A stretch of 9,503 nt of DNA from Roseburia sp. (GTDB lineage Bacteria > Bacillota > Clostridia > Lachnospirales > Lachnospiraceae). Position 1 is the stretch's first letter. Each line of letters begins with the position of its first letter. The notes under the pieces were generated by a model that saw nothing but the letters and a program-made list of their open reading frames with translations, was not told where the DNA came from and made no database searches. Where the stretch lies: the NCBI GenBank assembly GCA_030844625.1, contig JAUUNJ010000074.1, forward strand, positions 1 through 9,503. Reading direction: 5' to 3'. Shown in pieces: positions 1 through 8,079 of this stretch. The translations under genes and the position numbers were made by a program.

Positions 1-7
1 TCTATTT

Positions 8-52
8 ATTTGTCAAACACTTATTTTACTTATAAATAAGTATTTGACAAAT
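8..52. repeat. Long AT-rich inverted repeat / hairpin, possible terminator
   Basis: Arms at 8-26 and 34-52 are complementary over 19 positions around a 7-base loop. The single imperfection, position 18 against 42, is a G-U pair in minus-strand RNA but a C-A mismatch in plus-strand RNA. The hairpin begins 4 bases after the stop of the acyltransferase gene, so it could end that transcript or protect its 3' end. On the minus strand it is followed by AAATAGA rather than a U-run, which is weak for intrinsic termination. On the plus strand it is followed by CTTTTT, so it may also or mainly stop a convergent gene outside the window. Each arm also contains TTGACA in one orientation, so a promoter or operator role is possible. 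Confidence 0.55.
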
Positions 53-56
53 CTTT

Positions 57-797
57 TTAACTATTTGTCTGATTTTGTTTTATACTTGTCTCTTTTTCTA
101 TCTTATTTACGATTCTGGATTTTACCAATGCTGCTATTTCTACAGTTTTCATATCTTTATATTCTTCATAATATAAAGGTTTTAAATAATGAATCTGAAC
201 ATCAACATCTCTCGTGTCTTTTATGTCGAAAGGCTTAAAGGAATCTATTAATGCTACAGGTACAATTGGAGCCTTAGCCTTTACTGCACTTTTAAATGTT
301 CCACCTTTAAATTCTCCCGGTACATTGCCATTTTTGCTTCTCGTTCCTTCAGGAAAAATCACAAAATTTCTTCCCTTTAATATTTCTTCCGTCATTTCTT
401 TAATTATTTGCATCGCCTGACGTGGATCATCTCTATCAATCGCTTTTCCATCTAAAGCTTTCATTACCTGTTTTAGCAGGGGCGTATTTTCAAGATCCTT
501 ACGCATAACGACGGAAAATGGTTTATCACAAGTATCTAACATTAAAAGAACATCAAAAAGTCCCTGATGATTTGGTGTTAATATAAAACCATTTTGATTT
601 GGAAGATTATCCATACCGGTACATTTTATATTAACATGTGCATAGATATTTACTTTATGACACACATTTTTGACCTTATTATATCTTTCCTGTATAGTAT
701 ATTTTTCAGAATTTCCTGCTTTTATTATCTGTTGAAACATCCAGGGAACTTTATAGAACCTTCTTGTAAAAAGATATGTAATTCGATTAATTTTCAT
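57..797 (-). CDS. plsC: 1-acyl-sn-glycerol-3-phosphate acyltransferase (PlsC/LPLAT family)
   Basis: The predicted enzyme moves an acyl group to the sn-2 position of lysophosphatidic acid, giving phosphatidic acid for membrane phospholipid synthesis at the inner face of the membrane. From the chosen start it has 246 residues, usual for the family. Visible family blocks are NHQGLFD (the NHX4D catalytic motif, His77 and Asp82), FPEGTR at 148-153 (glycerophosphate binding) and the IVPVAL block around 178-183. No strong transmembrane segment or signal peptide is seen, so it is probably a peripheral membrane protein. The ATG at 797 was chosen because AAGGAG lies 7 bases upstream (805-810); the open frame runs further upstream to a GTG at 842, but that has no better site. 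It overlaps the end of fumB by 11 bases, so translational coupling is likely. Acyl donor and exact acceptor cannot be read from sequence. Confidence 0.9.
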   Translation of the reverse strand: MKINRITYLFTRRFYKVPWMFQQIIKAGNSEKYTIQERYNKVKNVCHKVNIYAHVNIKCTGMDNLPNQNGFILTPNHQGLFDVLLMLDTCDKPFSVVMRKDLENTPLLKQVMKALDGKAIDRDDPRQAMQIIKEMTEEILKGRNFVIFPEGTRSKNGNVPGEFKGGTFKSAVKAKAPIVPVALIDSFKPFDIKDTRDVDVQIHYLKPLYYEEYKDMKTVEIAALVKSRIVNKIEKETSIKQNQTNS

Positions 798-1341
798 TAT
801 TGTACTCCTTAATTGCGGTTTCATATAAATTATTTCCTTCACTGTCTATTACCACAATTGCCGGAAAATCTTCCACATATAATTTTCTAATTGCCTCTGT
901 ACCTAAATCATCATATGCTATGATTTCACTTTTTTTAATGCATTTCGAAAGAATTGCTCCTGCTCCGCCTACTGCTGCAAAATATACACTTCCATTTCTA
1001 ATAATCGCATCTTTAACAGCCTGAGAGCGCTTACCCTTGCCAATCATACCTTTTAAACCAAGATCTAACAAATCAGGAGCATATTTATCCATTCTACTTG
1101 CTGTTGTAGGTCCTGCTGAACCTATAGGTCTTCCTTCCCTTGCAGGAGATGGACCCATATAATAGATAATATTATTTTTCATTTCTAGTGGTAAAGATTC
1201 TCCTTTTTCCAATGTTTCTGCCATTCTCTTATGTGCAGCATCCCTTGCTGTATAAATTGTTCCTGTAATATATACATAATCTCCACTTCTAAGTTCTTTT
1301 GCAACTTCATCGCTAATGGGAGCCATAATATTTCTATTCAT
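787..1341 (-). CDS. fumB: Class I fumarate hydratase, beta (C-terminal domain) subunit
   Basis: This is the beta half of a two-subunit iron-sulfur hydro-lyase that interconverts fumarate and (S)-malate. It has 184 residues from the ATG at 1341. Family-typical stretches are TARDAAHKRM (31-40), GPSPAREGRPIGSAGPTTASR (63-83, a substrate-pocket region in the family), MIGKGKR (99-105), AAVGGAGA (122-129) and DDLGTEAIRK (144-153). The start was chosen because AGGAGG lies 7 bases upstream; an in-frame ATG at 1377 lacks a ribosome binding site. The alpha subunit is encoded upstream, which fits the split enzymes of many anaerobes. The symbol follows the subunit convention and does not mean E. coli FumB. 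L(+)-tartrate dehydratase subunit TtdB is a close relative, and substrate preference cannot be settled from sequence alone; the neighbourhood has no tartrate genes. Confidence 0.9.
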   Translation of the reverse strand: MNRNIMAPISDEVAKELRSGDYVYITGTIYTARDAAHKRMAETLEKGESLPLEMKNNIIYYMGPSPAREGRPIGSAGPTTASRMDKYAPDLLDLGLKGMIGKGKRSQAVKDAIIRNGSVYFAAVGGAGAILSKCIKKSEIIAYDDLGTEAIRKLYVEDFPAIVVIDSEGNNLYETAIKEYNNEN

Positions 1342-1497
1342 CTGTTTTCCTCCTAAAAAGCATTCTCCGCTCTTCATTTTATTATGAGTTTCTTCCTATT
1401 ATAATGTATTTTTATTTAATTCAATATATTGTTGTTTTTCAAAAAATAAATCAATATATTGGGTTTAAAAAATATCGTATTATTTTTTCTTTAATAT
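1342..1497 (-). promoter_or_regulatory. fumA-fumB gap with paired palindromes and candidate fumB promoter
   Basis: This 156-base gap is unusually long for two subunits of one enzyme. Reading on the minus strand, an A/T-only hairpin (arms 1467-1474 and 1481-1488) lies just after the fumA stop and could be a weak attenuator. Next come two copies of the perfect palindrome CAATATATTG at 1452-1461 and 1422-1431, centred 30 bases apart. A consensus -10 box TATAAT follows at 1398-1403. The -35 region is poor: TATTGA at 1421-1426 (17-base spacer) or TTGAAT at 1419-1424 (15-base spacer), both overlapping the second palindrome. A start about 50 bases before the fumB ATG is plausible. The layout suggests a repressor or activator site, but the regulator is unknown and the region is very AT-rich, so chance patterns are a risk. 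Confidence 0.4.
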
Positions 1498-2340
1498 TTA
1501 TATTGTCCTACTTATATGTCTATTTACATGACAACAAATATTAATTGCCACAGGAAGTCCCGCAATATGAGTGGGATATGTTTCCACATTGACTGCAAGG
1601 GCTGTCTGTGTTCCGCCAAGTCCTCCCGGACCAATTCCCAACTTATTTATTTTTTCCAGCAATTCATCTTCTAATTCTTTTACATATGGAATTTCTGAAC
1701 TGCTGTCAGCCGGTCTTGCCAATGCTTTTTTAGAAAGTATGGCACATTTTTCAAAAGTTCCACCAATACCGACTCCAACAACCATCGGAGGACATGCATT
1801 AGGACCTGCATCTCTTACTGCCGACAAAACAGCATCTTTTACACCCTCAATTCCATCGGCAGGTTTAAGCATAAAAATTTTACTCATATTTTCACTTCCA
1901 AATCCCTTTGGAGCCAGAGTTATTTTTATATTTTCTCCCGGTACAATATTATAATGTATCACTGCCGGTGTATTATCTTTTGTATTCTTCCTAATAATAG
2001 GATCACTGACAACAGATTTGCGAAGAAATCCTTCCACATATCCCTGTCTGACTCCTTCATTTATGGCATCTTCAAGATTTTCTCCGTCAATATGTACATT
2101 CTGTCCGATTTCAATGAAAACAACAGCCATACCTGTATCCTGACAAATAGGAATCATATCATCTGCCGCTATTTTTAGATTTTCATCCAACTGTTCTAAT
2201 ATTTGACATCCAAGGGGGGATTTTTCATTTTCTTTTGACTTGTTAAATACTTTTATCATATCCGGGGCTAAAAAATGATTTGCCTCTATACACATTTCTT
2301 TTATATTTTTTATTATTTCATCAGTATTTACAATTCTCAT
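1498..2340 (-). CDS. fumA: Class I fumarate hydratase, alpha (Fe-S, N-terminal domain) subunit
   Basis: This is the cluster-binding half of the split class I fumarase, 280 residues long. Three conserved cysteines expected to hold the [4Fe-4S] cluster are visible: Cys66 in ICQDTG, Cys183 in GPNACPPM, and Cys270 in the NICCHVNRH end motif (Cys269 is adjacent). GVGIGGTFEKC (189-199) and LGIGPGGLGGTQT (234-246) are also typical of the family. Such enzymes are lost rapidly in oxygen, matching an anaerobic host, where they serve the malate-fumarate step of a partial TCA or succinate-forming route. The ATG at 2340 has AAAGGA about 7 bases upstream. A terminator at 2416-2439 separates this gene from gyrA, so it begins its own transcription unit, continued by the beta subunit and plsC. 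L(+)-tartrate dehydratase alpha is the main alternative. The symbol follows the subunit convention. Confidence 0.92.
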   Translation of the reverse strand: MRIVNTDEIIKNIKEMCIEANHFLAPDMIKVFNKSKENEKSPLGCQILEQLDENLKIAADDMIPICQDTGMAVVFIEIGQNVHIDGENLEDAINEGVRQGYVEGFLRKSVVSDPIIRKNTKDNTPAVIHYNIVPGENIKITLAPKGFGSENMSKIFMLKPADGIEGVKDAVLSAVRDAGPNACPPMVVGVGIGGTFEKCAILSKKALARPADSSSEIPYVKELEDELLEKINKLGIGPGGLGGTQTALAVNVETYPTHIAGLPVAINICCHVNRHISRTI

Positions 2341-2371
2341 CTATGTGTCCTTTCATCCATAATTTCTATTA

Positions 2372-2398
2372 ACAATATCATTAACATATTTATTTCAA
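2372..2398 (-). promoter_or_regulatory. Weak candidate promoter for the fum-plsC group
   Basis: A promoter is expected between the gyrA terminator and the fumA start, a space of only about 75 bases. The best match I find is TTGAAA (2393-2398) with TATTGT (2372-2377), but the 15-base spacer is short. The 7-base word ATTAACA occurs twice in the same strip, at 2368-2374 and 2380-2386, and the upstream copy falls in the spacer. This placement is tentative. Confidence 0.25.
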
Positions 2399-2415
2399 CT
2401 TATTGATTAACCCTG

Positions 2416-2439
2416 AAAAAGGCGACTTTAAGCCGCCTT
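2416..2439 (-). terminator. Intrinsic terminator after gyrA
   Basis: Just after the gyrA stop, the minus-strand RNA reads AAGGCGGC, loop TTAAA, GTCGCCTT, then more T. The arms make 8 pairs including one G-U, with a GC-rich core, and the run CCTTTTT supplies the U-tract. It lies 5 bases beyond the stop codon. This is the strongest terminator in the window and marks the end of the gyrase transcript. Confidence 0.88.
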
Positions 2440-2444
2440 CCTCA

Positions 2445-4973
2445 TTATTCTTCAGAATTATTTTCTTCAGACACCTCTTCGATGTCCACTGCTATCTCTT
2501 CACTATTTTCTGCATCTGCCTGTGTTACACTTTCTTTTACTTTCGTAATACTTGCAACAACAATATTATCATTCTCACCTGTATTCATTAGTTTTACACC
2601 AAGTGTAACTCTTCCAAGTACGGAAATATCATTTACAAACATTCTTATGATAATACCTTCATTGGTAATCATCATTACTTCATTTCCATCATTAACAGCT
2701 TTTGCTCCAATTACATTACCTGTTTTTTCAGTAATCTTATAACATTTTACACCTTTACCACCACGGTTCTGAAGTTTAAATTCGTTAAATGGTGTACGCT
2801 TACCCATTCCTTTTGCTGATACAATAAGAACAAATTCGCCTTGAGATTCTAATTGCATGGAAATAACTTCATCATCTGAGTTAAGTTCAATACCTTTAAC
2901 ACCCATTGCTGAACGTCCTGTCTCACGTACATCTGATTCACGGAATTTAATTCCCTGACCATTTTTTGTAATAAGCATAATATTGTCAGAATTATCAGAA
3001 ACCATTACATCTATTAACTCATCACCTTCACGAAGTGTAATTGCCTGAATTCCACTTTTTCTAATGTTGGCATAGGCTTTAACAGGAGTCTTTTTGATTA
3101 TACCTTTTCTTGTAGCCATAACAAGGTATTTTTCATCCTCAAATTCATTCATTTGAACCATAGCTGAAATCTTTTCACCCGGTTGTAACTGCAATAAATT
3201 AACAATAGCCATGCCACGTGCAGTTCTTCCTGCTTCAGGAATCTCATAACATTTCAGTTTATATATTCTTCCGGTGTTTGTGAGGAACAAAATATAATCA
3301 TGAGTTGAGAACATAAACATATCCTTTATAAAGTCATTGTCTATGGTCTGCATGCCTTTGATTCCTTTTCCACCACGATTCTGTGCCTTAAAGTTATCAA
3401 CTGTCATTCTCTTTATGTATCCTAAATTAGTCATTGCAACAACTGTGTCTTCTTCAGGAATAAGATCTTCATCTGACAGATCACCCACATTAATTCCTAT
3501 TTTTGTCCTTCTGTCATCACCAAATTTATCTCTGATTACTATTATTTCTTCTTTAATCACTGTAAGAAGTTTATTTTCATCAGAAAGAATAGATTTTAAA
3601 TAATCTATTTTTGCCATTAATTCATTGTATTCATTTTCAAGATCTTCTCTTGCCAGTCCTGTCAATTGACGTAGCCGCATATCTACAATTGCTTGTGACT
3701 GTGCTTCTGACAGACCAAATCTTTCCATTAATCTGTTCTTGGCATCCTGAGTTGTACGGGAACCTCTGATAATCTTAATCACTTCATCTATATTATCGAG
3801 AGCAATCAATAAACCTTTAATAATATGGGCACGCTCTTCTGCTTTATTCAGTTCAAATTTCGTTCTTCTTGTCACAACATCCTTCTGATGTTTTAAATAT
3901 TCATCAAGCATTTGTAACAAATTAAGAACCTTTGGTTCTCCATTAACTAAAGCAATCATAATTACACCAAATGAATCCTGCATCTGGGTATGTTTATAAA
4001 GCTGATTTAAAATAACATTAGCATTAGCATCACGTCTTACTTCAATAACAACACGCGTACCTTCCTGATCGGATTCATCTCTTAAATCAGTAATGCCATC
4101 AATTTTCTTTTCTTTAACAAGGCTTGCTATTTTTTCAACAAGCTTAGCTTTGTTAACCATATACGGAAGTTCTGTCACAACAATTCTGGATTTACCATTT
4201 TCCATGGTTTCTATTTCAGAAACGGCACGGGTTTTAATTTTTCCACGACCTGTTCTATAAGCCTGCTCTATATCCTTTCTTCCTAAAATTGTTGCTCCGG
4301 TAGGAAAATCAGGACCTTTTACAATATCCATTACTTCTTCTATCTCAGTATCACGATTTTCTTCAACTTTATTATCTATAATTTTAACAATTGCATTAAT
4401 TGTCTCTGTCAAATTATGAGGCGGTATATTTGTTGCCATACCTACAGCAATACCACTGGTACCATTTACTAACAGATTAGGATATCTTGCTGGCAGAACA
4501 GTCGGTTCCTTTTCTGTCTCGTCAAAGTTAGGAACAAATTCAACTGTATCTTTATTAATATCAGCAACCATTTCCATGGAAATTTTGCTGAGACGTGCCT
4601 CTGTGTAACGCATTGCCGCAGCACCATCTCCATCCTCTGAACCAAAATTTCCATGACCATCTACTAATGGATATCTTGTATTCCATTCCTGAGCCATGTT
4701 AACCAATGCACCATAAATAGAACTGTCTCCATGAGGGTGAAATTTACCCATTGTATCACCAACGATACGGGCGCACTTTCTATGTGGCTTATCCGGTCCG
4801 TTATTCAATTCAACCATGGAATAGAGAACTCTTCTCTGAACAGGCTTTAAACCATCTCTCACATCCGGCAGAGCTCTCGCAGCAATTACACTCATTGCAT
4901 AATCTATATAAGAGGTTTCCATGGTTTCTTTTAAGTCTACTTCATGTATTCTGTCAAAAATATTATCATCCAC
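2445..4973 (-). CDS. gyrA: DNA gyrase subunit A
   Basis: Breakage-rejoining subunit of the A2B2 type II topoisomerase that introduces negative supercoils using ATP; cytoplasmic. It has 842 residues. The active-site tyrosine is Tyr123 in [11 protein letters not shown] with Arg122 beside it. The quinolone-binding helix carries [10 protein letters not shown], with Ser84 at the E. coli Ser83 position and Gly88 at the Asp87 position. The C-terminal pinwheel domain starts around residue 500; a GyrA box QNRGGKG is at 531-537 and an identical copy at 735-741. The tail after about residue 814 is acidic, as in many GyrA proteins. The start codon is GTG, preceded by AGGAGG at 4983-4988 with a 9-base spacer. 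The gene follows gyrB by 13 bases, and the gyrB stop TAG overlaps this ribosome binding site, implying coupled synthesis. The two GyrA boxes and gyrB linkage argue against ParC. Confidence 0.98.
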   Translation of the reverse strand: MDDNIFDRIHEVDLKETMETSYIDYAMSVIAARALPDVRDGLKPVQRRVLYSMVELNNGPDKPHRKCARIVGDTMGKFHPHGDSSIYGALVNMAQEWNTRYPLVDGHGNFGSEDGDGAAAMRYTEARLSKISMEMVADINKDTVEFVPNFDETEKEPTVLPARYPNLLVNGTSGIAVGMATNIPPHNLTETINAIVKIIDNKVEENRDTEIEEVMDIVKGPDFPTGATILGRKDIEQAYRTGRGKIKTRAVSEIETMENGKSRIVVTELPYMVNKAKLVEKIASLVKEKKIDGITDLRDESDQEGTRVVIEVRRDANANVILNQLYKHTQMQDSFGVIMIALVNGEPKVLNLLQMLDEYLKHQKDVVTRRTKFELNKAEERAHIIKGLLIALDNIDEVIKIIRGSRTTQDAKNRLMERFGLSEAQSQAIVDMRLRQLTGLAREDLENEYNELMAKIDYLKSILSDENKLLTVIKEEIIVIRDKFGDDRRTKIGINVGDLSDEDLIPEEDTVVAMTNLGYIKRMTVDNFKAQNRGGKGIKGMQTIDNDFIKDMFMFSTHDYILFLTNTGRIYKLKCYEIPEAGRTARGMAIVNLLQLQPGEKISAMVQMNEFEDEKYLVMATRKGIIKKTPVKAYANIRKSGIQAITLREGDELIDVMVSDNSDNIMLITKNGQGIKFRESDVRETGRSAMGVKGIELNSDDEVISMQLESQGEFVLIVSAKGMGKRTPFNEFKLQNRGGKGVKCYKITEKTGNVIGAKAVNDGNEVMMITNEGIIIRMFVNDISVLGRVTLGVKLMNTGENDNIVVASITKVKESVTQADAENSEEIAVDIEEVSEENNSEE

Positions 4974-4986
4974 TTTAAATTACCTC

Positions 4987-6921
4987 CTATATATCAAGAT
5001 TCTGAACAAATTTTGCATTTGCTTCAATAAATTCTCTTCTTGGCTCTACTTCATCGCCCATTAAAGTTGTAAAAGTCAGATCCATCTCTGTTAATTTATC
5101 TTCATTAATCTTAACCTGTTTCAAAATTCTTGTTTTTGGATCCATTGTTGTTTCCCATAACTGACTTGCGTCCATTTCTCCAAGTCCTTTATAACGCTGA
5201 ATTTTATTCTGATTATCACGACCGATTTCTGTAAGAATTTTATTTAATTCATCATCACTGTACGCATAATAATTCTTTTTATTTCTTGTCACCTGATAAA
5301 GTGGAGGCATAGCAAGATACACATGTCCTTCCTTTATTAATTCAGGCATAAATCTATAGAAAAATGTAAGCATAAGCGTATCAATATGAGCACCGTCAAC
5401 GTCGGCATCTGTCATAATAATAATTTTATTATATCTTAATTTACTAATATCAAAATCATCATGGATTCCTGTTCCAAAAGCAGTAATCATTGCCTTAATT
5501 TCAGCATTTCCAAGAATCTTATCCAGTCTTGCTTTCTCTACATTGAGAATTTTTCCACGCAGTGGAAGTATTGCCTGAGTAGCTCTTACTCTTGCTTTTT
5601 TTGCAGATCCTCCGGCGGAATCTCCCTCTACAATAAAAATTTCACAGTTTTCCGGATTCTTGTCAGAACAATCAGCCAGCTTACCCGGAAGAGAACCAAC
5701 ATCAAGAGCCGTTTTTCTTCTGGTTAAATCTCTTGCCTTTCTTGCAGCTGCTCTGGCACGCTGTGCTAACACTGCCTTCTCACAGATCAGTTTACCAACA
5801 GCCGGATTCTGTTCCAGATAATAAGTAAGTTGTTCACTTACTATACTATCAACAGCATATCTTGCCTCACTGTTTCCAAGCTTTTGCTTGGTCTGTCCCT
5901 CAAACTGAGGATCTTCAATTTTTACACTAATAATAACAGTAAGGCCTTCCCTGATATCCTCACCGGTAAGATTTTCCTCATTTTCTTTTAAAAGTTTACT
6001 TTTTCGTGCATACTCATTAAAGGTTTTTGTCAACGCTCTCTTAAAACCTTCAACCTGTGTACCGCCTTCCGGCGTATTAATATTATTTACAAAACTAAAT
6101 GCATTTTCCGTATAAGAATCATTATGCTGCATTGCTACTTCAACATAAACATTTTTTGCTGTCCCTTCGCAATAAATAACATCATCATATAAAGCCTGCT
6201 TACCTTTATTTAGATAAGTAACAAATTCTTTAATACCACCCTCATAGTGAAAAGTCTTTTCTTTTGGCTCTTCCTCTCTCACATCTCTTAAAACAATTTT
6301 AAGATTTTTTGTTAGAAAAGCTGTTTCTCTGAGTCTGATTTCCAATGTTTTATAATCATAAACTGTATCTTCAAAAATACTTTCATCAGGAAGAAATTTT
6401 ACTTCTGTCCCTGTAAAATCAGCATCACAATCTCCAATTATATTTAATGGTTCTACAACCTTTCCGTACTCATATTTCTGATAATGAATTTTTCCATCAC
6501 GGCATACTTTTACTTCAAGCCACTTGGATAATGCATTCACAACAGATGCTCCTACACCGTGAAGACCACCGGATACCTTATATCCTCCACCACCAAATTT
6601 TCCGCCTGCATGAAGCACTGTAAATACTACTTCAACTGCCGGTTTTCCTGTTTTTGTATTAATATCTGTTGGAATTCCACGTCCATCATCTCGAACCGTT
6701 ATTGAATTATCTTCATTAATCTGTACATCAATTGTATTACAATATCCTGCTAATGCCTCATCCACAGCATTATCAACAATTTCATATACAAGATGATGAA
6801 GTCCTCTGGCTGAAGTAGAACCGATATACATACCCGGCCTTTTTCTTACAGCTTCAAGACCCTCCAGAACCTGTATCTGATCTGCACCATATTCATTTTC
6901 AACGTTTATATTGTTACCCAT
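4987..6921 (-). CDS. gyrB: DNA gyrase subunit B
   Basis: ATPase subunit of gyrase, pairing with the GyrA encoded immediately downstream. At 644 residues it is the short form, without the insertion that lengthens the E. coli protein. The GHKL ATPase domain shows the catalytic Glu47 and Asn51 in [10 protein letters not shown], Asp78 in RDDGRGIP, and [14 protein letters not shown] (119-132). The QTK loop is at 343-345 in the transducer domain. The TOPRIM domain shows [13 protein letters not shown] from Glu432 and the DAD motif at 505-507 (metal-binding acids). The C-terminal [10 protein letters not shown] block contacts GyrA and DNA. Arg141 matches E. coli Arg136, the key coumarin contact, and is conserved. 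The ATG at 6921 has AAAGGAG 8 bases upstream. The gene follows recF after 69 bases. Linkage to gyrA favours GyrB over ParE. Confidence 0.98.
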   Translation of the reverse strand: MGNNINVENEYGADQIQVLEGLEAVRKRPGMYIGSTSARGLHHLVYEIVDNAVDEALAGYCNTIDVQINEDNSITVRDDGRGIPTDINTKTGKPAVEVVFTVLHAGGKFGGGGYKVSGGLHGVGASVVNALSKWLEVKVCRDGKIHYQKYEYGKVVEPLNIIGDCDADFTGTEVKFLPDESIFEDTVYDYKTLEIRLRETAFLTKNLKIVLRDVREEEPKEKTFHYEGGIKEFVTYLNKGKQALYDDVIYCEGTAKNVYVEVAMQHNDSYTENAFSFVNNINTPEGGTQVEGFKRALTKTFNEYARKSKLLKENEENLTGEDIREGLTVIISVKIEDPQFEGQTKQKLGNSEARYAVDSIVSEQLTYYLEQNPAVGKLICEKAVLAQRARAAARKARDLTRRKTALDVGSLPGKLADCSDKNPENCEIFIVEGDSAGGSAKKARVRATQAILPLRGKILNVEKARLDKILGNAEIKAMITAFGTGIHDDFDISKLRYNKIIIMTDADVDGAHIDTLMLTFFYRFMPELIKEGHVYLAMPPLYQVTRNKKNYYAYSDDELNKILTEIGRDNQNKIQRYKGLGEMDASQLWETTMDPKTRILKQVKINEDKLTEMDLTFTTLMGDEVEPRREFIEANAKFVQNLDI

Positions 6922-6946
6922 TATAGTAACTCCTTTCGGTACTTGT

Positions 6947-6981
6947 GGTAAGGATTACCTCACATAATAAGACAATCCTTA
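6947..6981 (-). promoter_or_regulatory. Inverted repeats in the recF-gyrB gap (possible gyrB leader structure)
   Basis: Two overlapping structures share the same bases. One is GGTAA-3-TTACC at 6947-6959, a small perfect hairpin. The other pairs TAAGGATT (6949-6956) with AATCCTTA (6974-6981) across 17 bases. They cannot both form. They lie 26-60 bases before the gyrB start, outside its ribosome binding site. No T-run follows, so neither looks like a terminator. A TATTAT at about 6966-6971 could be a -10 box, but I find no convincing -35. Function is unknown. Confidence 0.35.
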
Positions 6982-6990
6982 TCACTTAAT

Positions 6991-8079
6991 TTAAACTGTT
7001 TTTTCTATTACTTTTCCATTTGTTACTTGAAAAACTTTATTAATTTTAAATCTATTTTCAATAAATTCATCCAGCCCCGTACATGTGATAACAGTCTGGA
7101 TGTTATTTAAACTTTTAAGTAAATGATTTTGTCTATCTGAATCCAGTTCAGACAATACATCATCCAATAATAAAACCGGAGTATCATTAATTAAAGATTT
7201 TACCAACTCTATTTCTGCCAGTTTCAGAGATAATGCAACTGTTCTCTTTTGTCCCTGACTTCCATATGTTCTAATATTGATTTCATCATTAAAGAACAAT
7301 ATGTCATCTCTGTGAGGACCAACAGTAGTACTTTTATACTTAATATCTTTTTTTCTGTTAGCTAAAATCTGCTCATAAAGATTTTCTTCTTCACAATTTT
7401 TCTTGTAAACAATATCAATATTTTCTTTTCCGTTTGTAAGTTCCTCATGAATCGGTTTAATAATATTATTAATATTCTTAATAAAATCTTCTCTTCTTTT
7501 TATAACTTTTGCTCCATACTCAGCAAGCTGCATATCCCATACATCAAGAGTCTCTTCAAGGTCAGGTCTGAAATAAATATCCTTAAGTAACTGATTTCTC
7601 TGACTTAATACTTTATTGTAATTAATAAGATTATAGACATATATTTTATCCAACTGGCAAAGCTCCATATCTATAAATCGTCTTCTCTCCGCCGGTCCAT
7701 TTTTTATAATATTTAAATCTTCCGGAGAAAAGAAAATAACATTAAAAATGCCAAATAATTCACTGGCTTTTTTAATTGGGATTCCGTTAATTGCAATTCC
7801 CTTTGATTTATTTCTTCTAAGATGAATATCAATTCTATATTCCCTGTTATTTTTTTCTATAAATAATTTGATATGTCCCTCATCAGCATCAAACTTAATT
7901 AATTCTATATCTTTACTGCTCCTGTGGGATTTTGTTGTACTGCACAGATAAACTGATTCTAATATATTAGTTTTTCCCTGTGCATTTTTCCCGTATAAAA
8001 TATTGGTCTTTGAATCCAATTTTAATTTTAAGGAATCATAATTTCTAAAATTACTTAATTCTAATTTTGTAATTATCAT
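6991..8079 (-). CDS. recF: DNA replication and repair protein RecF
   Basis: SMC/ABC-type ATPase that works with RecO and RecR to load RecA at single-strand gaps and stalled forks; cytoplasmic, DNA-bound. It has 362 residues, normal for RecF. The N-terminal LSNFRNY block is typical. Walker A is GKNAQGKT at 30-37, the ABC signature region is YGSQGQKRT from 272, and Walker B is LLLDDVLSELD with Asp306 and Asp307. No Zn hook or long coiled coil is expected and none is seen. The ATG at 8079 overlaps the stop of the upstream S4 gene as ATGA. There is no good Shine-Dalgarno upstream, so its translation probably depends on re-initiation from that gene. Position between dnaN and gyrB matches the conserved Firmicute order. 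Confidence 0.97.
   Translation of the reverse strand: MIITKLELSNFRNYDSLKLKLDSKTNILYGKNAQGKTNILESVYLCSTTKSHRSSKDIELIKFDADEGHIKLFIEKNNREYRIDIHLRRNKSKGIAINGIPIKKASELFGIFNVIFFSPEDLNIIKNGPAERRRFIDMELCQLDKIYVYNLINYNKVLSQRNQLLKDIYFRPDLEETLDVWDMQLAEYGAKVIKRREDFIKNINNIIKPIHEELTNGKENIDIVYKKNCEEENLYEQILANRKKDIKYKSTTVGPHRDDILFFNDEINIRTYGSQGQKRTVALSLKLAEIELVKSLINDTPVLLLDDVLSELDSDRQNHLLKSLNNIQTVITCTGLDEFIENRFKINKVFQVTNGKVIEKTV

Noticed and set aside
44..238. Hydrophobic plus-strand open frame of 64 residues near the left edge, resembling a small membrane protein
   Set aside because: It overlaps the 3' end of plsC; its hydrophobic look comes from the complement of A-rich Lys/Asn/Glu codons. No ribosome binding site of note was found.
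798..842. Upstream GTG start for plsC adding 15 residues
   Set aside because: It would increase the overlap with fumB to 56 bases, while the internal ATG at 797 has AAGGAG at good spacing and a family-like N-terminus.
1342..1377. Upstream ATG start for fumB adding 12 residues
   Set aside because: The bases before 1377 have no Shine-Dalgarno, whereas AGGAGG sits 7 bases before the ATG at 1341, and the extra residues do not look like the family.
1467..1488. Terminator directly after fumA
   Set aside because: The hairpin has only A-T pairs in the stem, so it is too weak to call an intrinsic terminator; it is mentioned only as a possible attenuator.
1571..1954. Plus-strand open frame of 127 residues opposite fumA
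   Set aside because: It is antisense to a strongly conserved Fe-S enzyme gene, is rich in Pro and Ser as expected from the mirror of Gly-rich codons, and has no recognised family.
4751..4978. Plus-strand open frame of 75 residues opposite the start of gyrA
   Set aside because: It lies wholly against conserved GyrA codons, has no family resemblance and does not fit the one-direction gene layout.
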